Of a stretch of 7,764 nucleotides of DNA, positions 6,010 through 7,764 are shown piece after piece. The DNA is taken from NCBI GenBank assembly GCA_003510765.1, contig DOKV01000083.1, forward strand, positions 1 through 7,764, written 5' to 3'. Made by a program: the position numbers and the translations under genes. The notes under the pieces were generated by a model that had not been told where the DNA came from, searched no databases, and saw only the letters and a program-made list of their open reading frames with translations. Origin of the DNA: Clostridiaceae bacterium (GTDB taxonomy: Bacteria; Bacillota; Clostridia; Clostridiales; Clostridiaceae). Every line of letters begins with the position of its first letter. Within the stretch, counting starts at the first letter, position 1.

Positions 6010-7353
6010 CTATACTCCTCCCAAACGTTCTAACTCTTTTAACAATCCTTCAAAAGCCATGCTTCGAGATGCTTTGATGAGCACTGTATCTCCTTTTTTA
6101 AGAACCCTCTTTAAGGCTTCTTTGGCCTCTTCCACCGTCTCAAAATACACTGCACCTTCTCCATAGTTTGAGGCCATAAGAGCTCCATAGGCTCCTATGA
6201 AAATCACCTGAGATAAGTCCAATGTTTTGGCATGATTTGCTAAGGACTCATGACTTCTTTTTTCTTCTTGTCCCAGTTCTTTCATGGTGCCAAGAACAGC
6301 CACTTTCCTCCCTTGGAAGCTCATCAAATAAGCCAAAGCTGCTTTCATGGAGTCTGGACTAGCGTTGTAGCAATCATTGATCACTGTTAGGTGAGGATGC
6401 TTGATCAAGTCCATCCTCATAGCACTTTTTTCAACGGATACCTCTGCCAAGTCTTCATCCCGAAGCCCCAACTCTTTTGCCATGATATAACAAAGTATTG
6501 CATTTTGCACGTTGTGTTTACCAGCCACATTTATGGTCAAACGCTCTTTGCCCTTGTTCACAGAAAAGGAAATCTCTTCTTCACCAAGCTGAAGGTTCTT
6601 GGCAACAAAAGACCCATTCTTCAGTCCCCCATACAACACCTTATAGGACTTGGGACCAATGGAACTAAGATAAGCATCATCTCCATTTAAGACCAACAAG
6701 GCATCTTTGTCGAAAAAGTCTGCAATTTCCATTTTTGCCTTCAATATATTTTCTTGACTCCCTAAATGTTCAATGTGTGACAATCCTATGTTGGTGATGA
6801 TGGCATAGTCCGGCCTCGCCACCCTTGCTAAATTATGAATTTCCAAGGGTGCACTCATGCCCATTTCTAGCACTGCATAATCATAGTCATCGTCTAACGA
6901 AAGAATCATCAGTGGTAACCCCAGCTCGTTATTGTAGTTCCCTGAAGTTTTAAACACACGATACTTTTTAGACAGCATACCATGGAGAATGTCTTTGGTA
7001 GATGTTTTCCCAGTACTCCCCGTAATACCTATGACTTTTACTTTCAGCTTTTGCCGATAAAGAAAGGCCAAGTCTAAAATCCCTCGATGAGTACTTTTTA
7101 CCTTCAACACCGCTTTCCCTGGAGGTACATCCGTTACATCCACGTCTTCCACGATACAAACTGAAGCACCTTTATCAAAGGCCTCTTGATAGAGCCCATT
7201 GCCATCTACGCGTTCCCCTTTTATACCAATGAATAATGATCCTTCGGACACTTTTCTTGTATCAATGACCACTTGGTCGAAGGATGCATCCTCACTCCCA
7301 TACAGCGTTGCATCAAGCTGTTCTATTATTTCTTTCACACGTATACTCTTCAT
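6010..7353 (-). CDS. murF: UDP-MurNAc-tripeptide--D-alanyl-D-alanine ligase MurF
   Basis: Cytoplasmic ATP-dependent ligase that adds D-Ala-D-Ala to UDP-MurNAc-tripeptide, completing the pentapeptide used by MraY. The 447 residues show the three Mur-ligase domains. The N-terminal substrate domain includes VVIDTRKVSEGSLFIGIKGE (28-47). The central ATPase domain has the P-loop GITGSTGKTSTKD (109-121), NYNNELGLP (139-147), EMGMS (163-167), TNIGLSHIEHLGS (187-199) and the KAKMEI lysine region (205-210). The C-terminal domain has AGKHNVQNA (277-285), DCYNASPDSM (327-336) and KASRSMAFE (427-435). NYNNELG and CYNASPDSM separate MurF from MurE and MurC. The start, ATG 7351-7353, has AGAGG at 7359-7363. 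It appears to be the first gene of its transcript, since a terminator lies upstream of it. Confidence 0.98.
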   Translation of the reverse strand: MKSIRVKEIIEQLDATLYGSEDASFDQVVIDTRKVSEGSLFIGIKGERVDGNGLYQEAFDKGASVCIVEDVDVTDVPPGKAVLKVKSTHRGILDLAFLYRQKLKVKVIGITGSTGKTSTKDILHGMLSKKYRVFKTSGNYNNELGLPLMILSLDDDYDYAVLEMGMSAPLEIHNLARVARPDYAIITNIGLSHIEHLGSQENILKAKMEIADFFDKDALLVLNGDDAYLSSIGPKSYKVLYGGLKNGSFVAKNLQLGEEEISFSVNKGKERLTINVAGKHNVQNAILCYIMAKELGLRDEDLAEVSVEKSAMRMDLIKHPHLTVINDCYNASPDSMKAALAYLMSFQGRKVAVLGTMKELGQEEKRSHESLANHAKTLDLSQVIFIGAYGALMASNYGEGAVYFETVEEAKEALKRVLKKGDTVLIKASRSMAFEGLLKELERLGGV

Positions 7354-7371
7354 GCTAACCTCTTCCTTTAT

Positions 7372-7390
7372 TGTAGATGCTCTACCTACA
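7372..7390. repeat. Small imperfect inverted repeat in the murF leader
   Basis: Two overlapping dyads share the same bases. GTAGA and TCTAC (7373-7377 and 7381-7385) flank a 3-nt centre, and TGTAG and CTACA (7372-7376 and 7386-7390) flank a 9-nt centre. It lies between the candidate promoter and the murF ribosome binding site. It is only 5 bp per arm, so a protein-binding dyad, a weak RNA hairpin or chance are all possible. Confidence 0.3.
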
Positions 7391-7409
7391 TTTTAAAAAT
7401 CACCTATCA

Positions 7410-7418
7410 AATATACCA
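7410..7418 (-). promoter_or_regulatory. Candidate extended -10 promoter for the murF operon
   Basis: The minus strand reads TGG-TATATT, an extended -10 (TGN) followed by a hexamer matching TATAAT at five of six positions. No convincing -35 hexamer lies 16-18 nt upstream. It sits downstream of the PBP terminator and would give a leader of roughly 45-50 nt before murF, in the only gap over 50 bp in the window. The surrounding A+T richness makes chance matches likely. Confidence 0.35.
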
Positions 7419-7448
7419 TATTTTCCCTTCTTCATTCTTAAATAGCAG

Positions 7449-7472
7449 AAAAAGCATGTGAAAACACATGCT
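7449..7472 (-). terminator. Intrinsic terminator after the class B PBP gene
   Basis: On the minus strand a perfect 8-bp stem, AGCATGTG paired with CACATGCT (arms at 7465-7472 and 7453-7460), encloses a TTTT loop. It runs straight into five T residues (7453-7449). It begins 8 nt after the PBP stop codon. The stem is only moderately G+C rich, so termination may be partial. It splits the PBP gene from the murF-to-sepF run. Confidence 0.75.
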
Positions 7473-7480
7473 ACTGTTGA

Positions 7481-7764
7481 TCATTTAAGAGAGAAGTATT
7501 GATCCAGTGCCAAGAAAATTTCCTTGGCCCATGGGGCAGCAACGATATTACCAAAAATAGCATCTTTTGGATTATTTACAATAACCAGAATCGTAACTTT
7601 CGGCTGGTCAAAGGGTGCACCCCCAATAAATGAGGCCACTACTTGATCTTTGGAATACCCCAAATTCCCTTCCTCGTCCGCGACTATTTTTTCTGCAGTG
7701 CCTGTTTTCCCAAAGACCTCAATATCTTCAATCTTAGCGCCACTATACAAGCTTCCCGTGACTG
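7481..7764 (-). CDS. Class B penicillin-binding protein (FtsI/SpoVD family), C-terminal part
   Basis: Only the last 93 codons are in the window; the frame is open through the right edge, so the 5' end lies outside. The visible part holds the third transpeptidase active-site motif in VFGKTGTAEK (residues 15-24 of the visible part). It continues with the family-typical ASFIGGAPFDQPKVTILVIVNNP and ends with NIVAAPWAKEIFLALDQYF. Such proteins crosslink septal peptidoglycan and pair with an FtsW-type SEDS polymerase, encoded here about 2.4 kb downstream. The protein stops just after the transpeptidase fold, with no C-terminal PASTA domain. That differs from Bacillus SpoVD and Pbp2B, so I give no symbol; it could be the FtsI-type divisional enzyme or a sporulation paralogue. 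It is followed at once by a terminator. murE, which often lies between this gene and murF, is absent. Confidence 0.93.
   Translation of the reverse strand, partial: VTGSLYSGAKIEDIEVFGKTGTAEKIVADEEGNLGYSKDQVVASFIGGAPFDQPKVTILVIVNNPKDAIFGNIVAAPWAKEIFLALDQYFSLK

Noticed and set aside
6968..7159. Minus-strand frame inside murF
   Set aside because: It overlaps the intact murF P-loop region in another frame, with no independent signal.
7366..7375. TACAAT (minus strand, 7370-7375) as the murF -10 box
   Set aside because: The hexamer is good, but transcription would start at or inside the murF ribosome binding site, and the -35 region is poor.
1..7764. CRISPR arrays, tRNA or rRNA genes, transposons, attachment sites, anti-phage genes
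   Set aside because: No direct-repeat arrays, cloverleaf-like segments, transposase or nuclease motifs were seen; nearly all bases belong to recognisable dcw genes.

Overview
The window is a stretch of the division and cell-wall (dcw) cluster of a low-to-moderate G+C Gram-positive bacterium, most likely a member of class Clostridia. The evidence is the gene content and order (class B PBP, MurF, MraY, FtsW/SpoVE, DivIB/FtsQ, DUF881, Sbp, DUF881, YggS, SepF), strong purine-rich Shine-Dalgarno sites, and use of GTG and TTG starts. Family or genus cannot be fixed from the sequence. Every supported gene lies on the minus strand, so transcription runs from the right edge to the left edge. I see no tRNA, rRNA, CRISPR array, insertion sequence or plus-strand gene.

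Layout in the direction of transcription: (1) 7764-7481, the last 93 codons of a class B penicillin-binding protein (transpeptidase KTG motif, no PASTA domain), followed by an intrinsic terminator at 7472-7449. (2) A 127-bp intergenic gap with a weak candidate extended -10 promoter and a small inverted repeat. (3) murF and mraY, 2 bp apart, which make UDP-MurNAc-pentapeptide and lipid I. (4) ftsW/spoVE, the SEDS glycan polymerase. (5) divIB/ftsQ, a POTRA-domain division protein. (6) A DUF881-Sbp-DUF881 triplet of small membrane proteins, tightly overlapping each other. (7) yggS (PLP homeostasis) and sepF (FtsZ membrane anchor), overlapping by 8 bp. (8) At the left edge, the first nine codons of another gene, starting directly after the sepF stop codon, possibly ylmH.

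The genes form one coherent job: precursor synthesis at the membrane (MurF, MraY), septal polymerisation and crosslinking (FtsW with the class B PBP), and divisome assembly (DivIB, SepF, probably the DUF881/Sbp set). From murF to the left edge the largest gap is 49 bp and five junctions overlap or nearly abut, so this looks like one translationally coupled operon.

The most notable point is what is absent. The cluster lacks murE, murD, murG, murB/murC, ftsA and ftsZ at the places where related bacteria usually carry some or all of them, yet the seams are tidy. I found no convincing evidence for a wholly new system. The DUF881-Sbp-DUF881 triplet is the part with the least understood biochemistry. 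Several starts were revised from the longest open frame using Shine-Dalgarno spacing: DUF881 (second copy), ftsW, yggS and, less surely, DUF881 (first copy).
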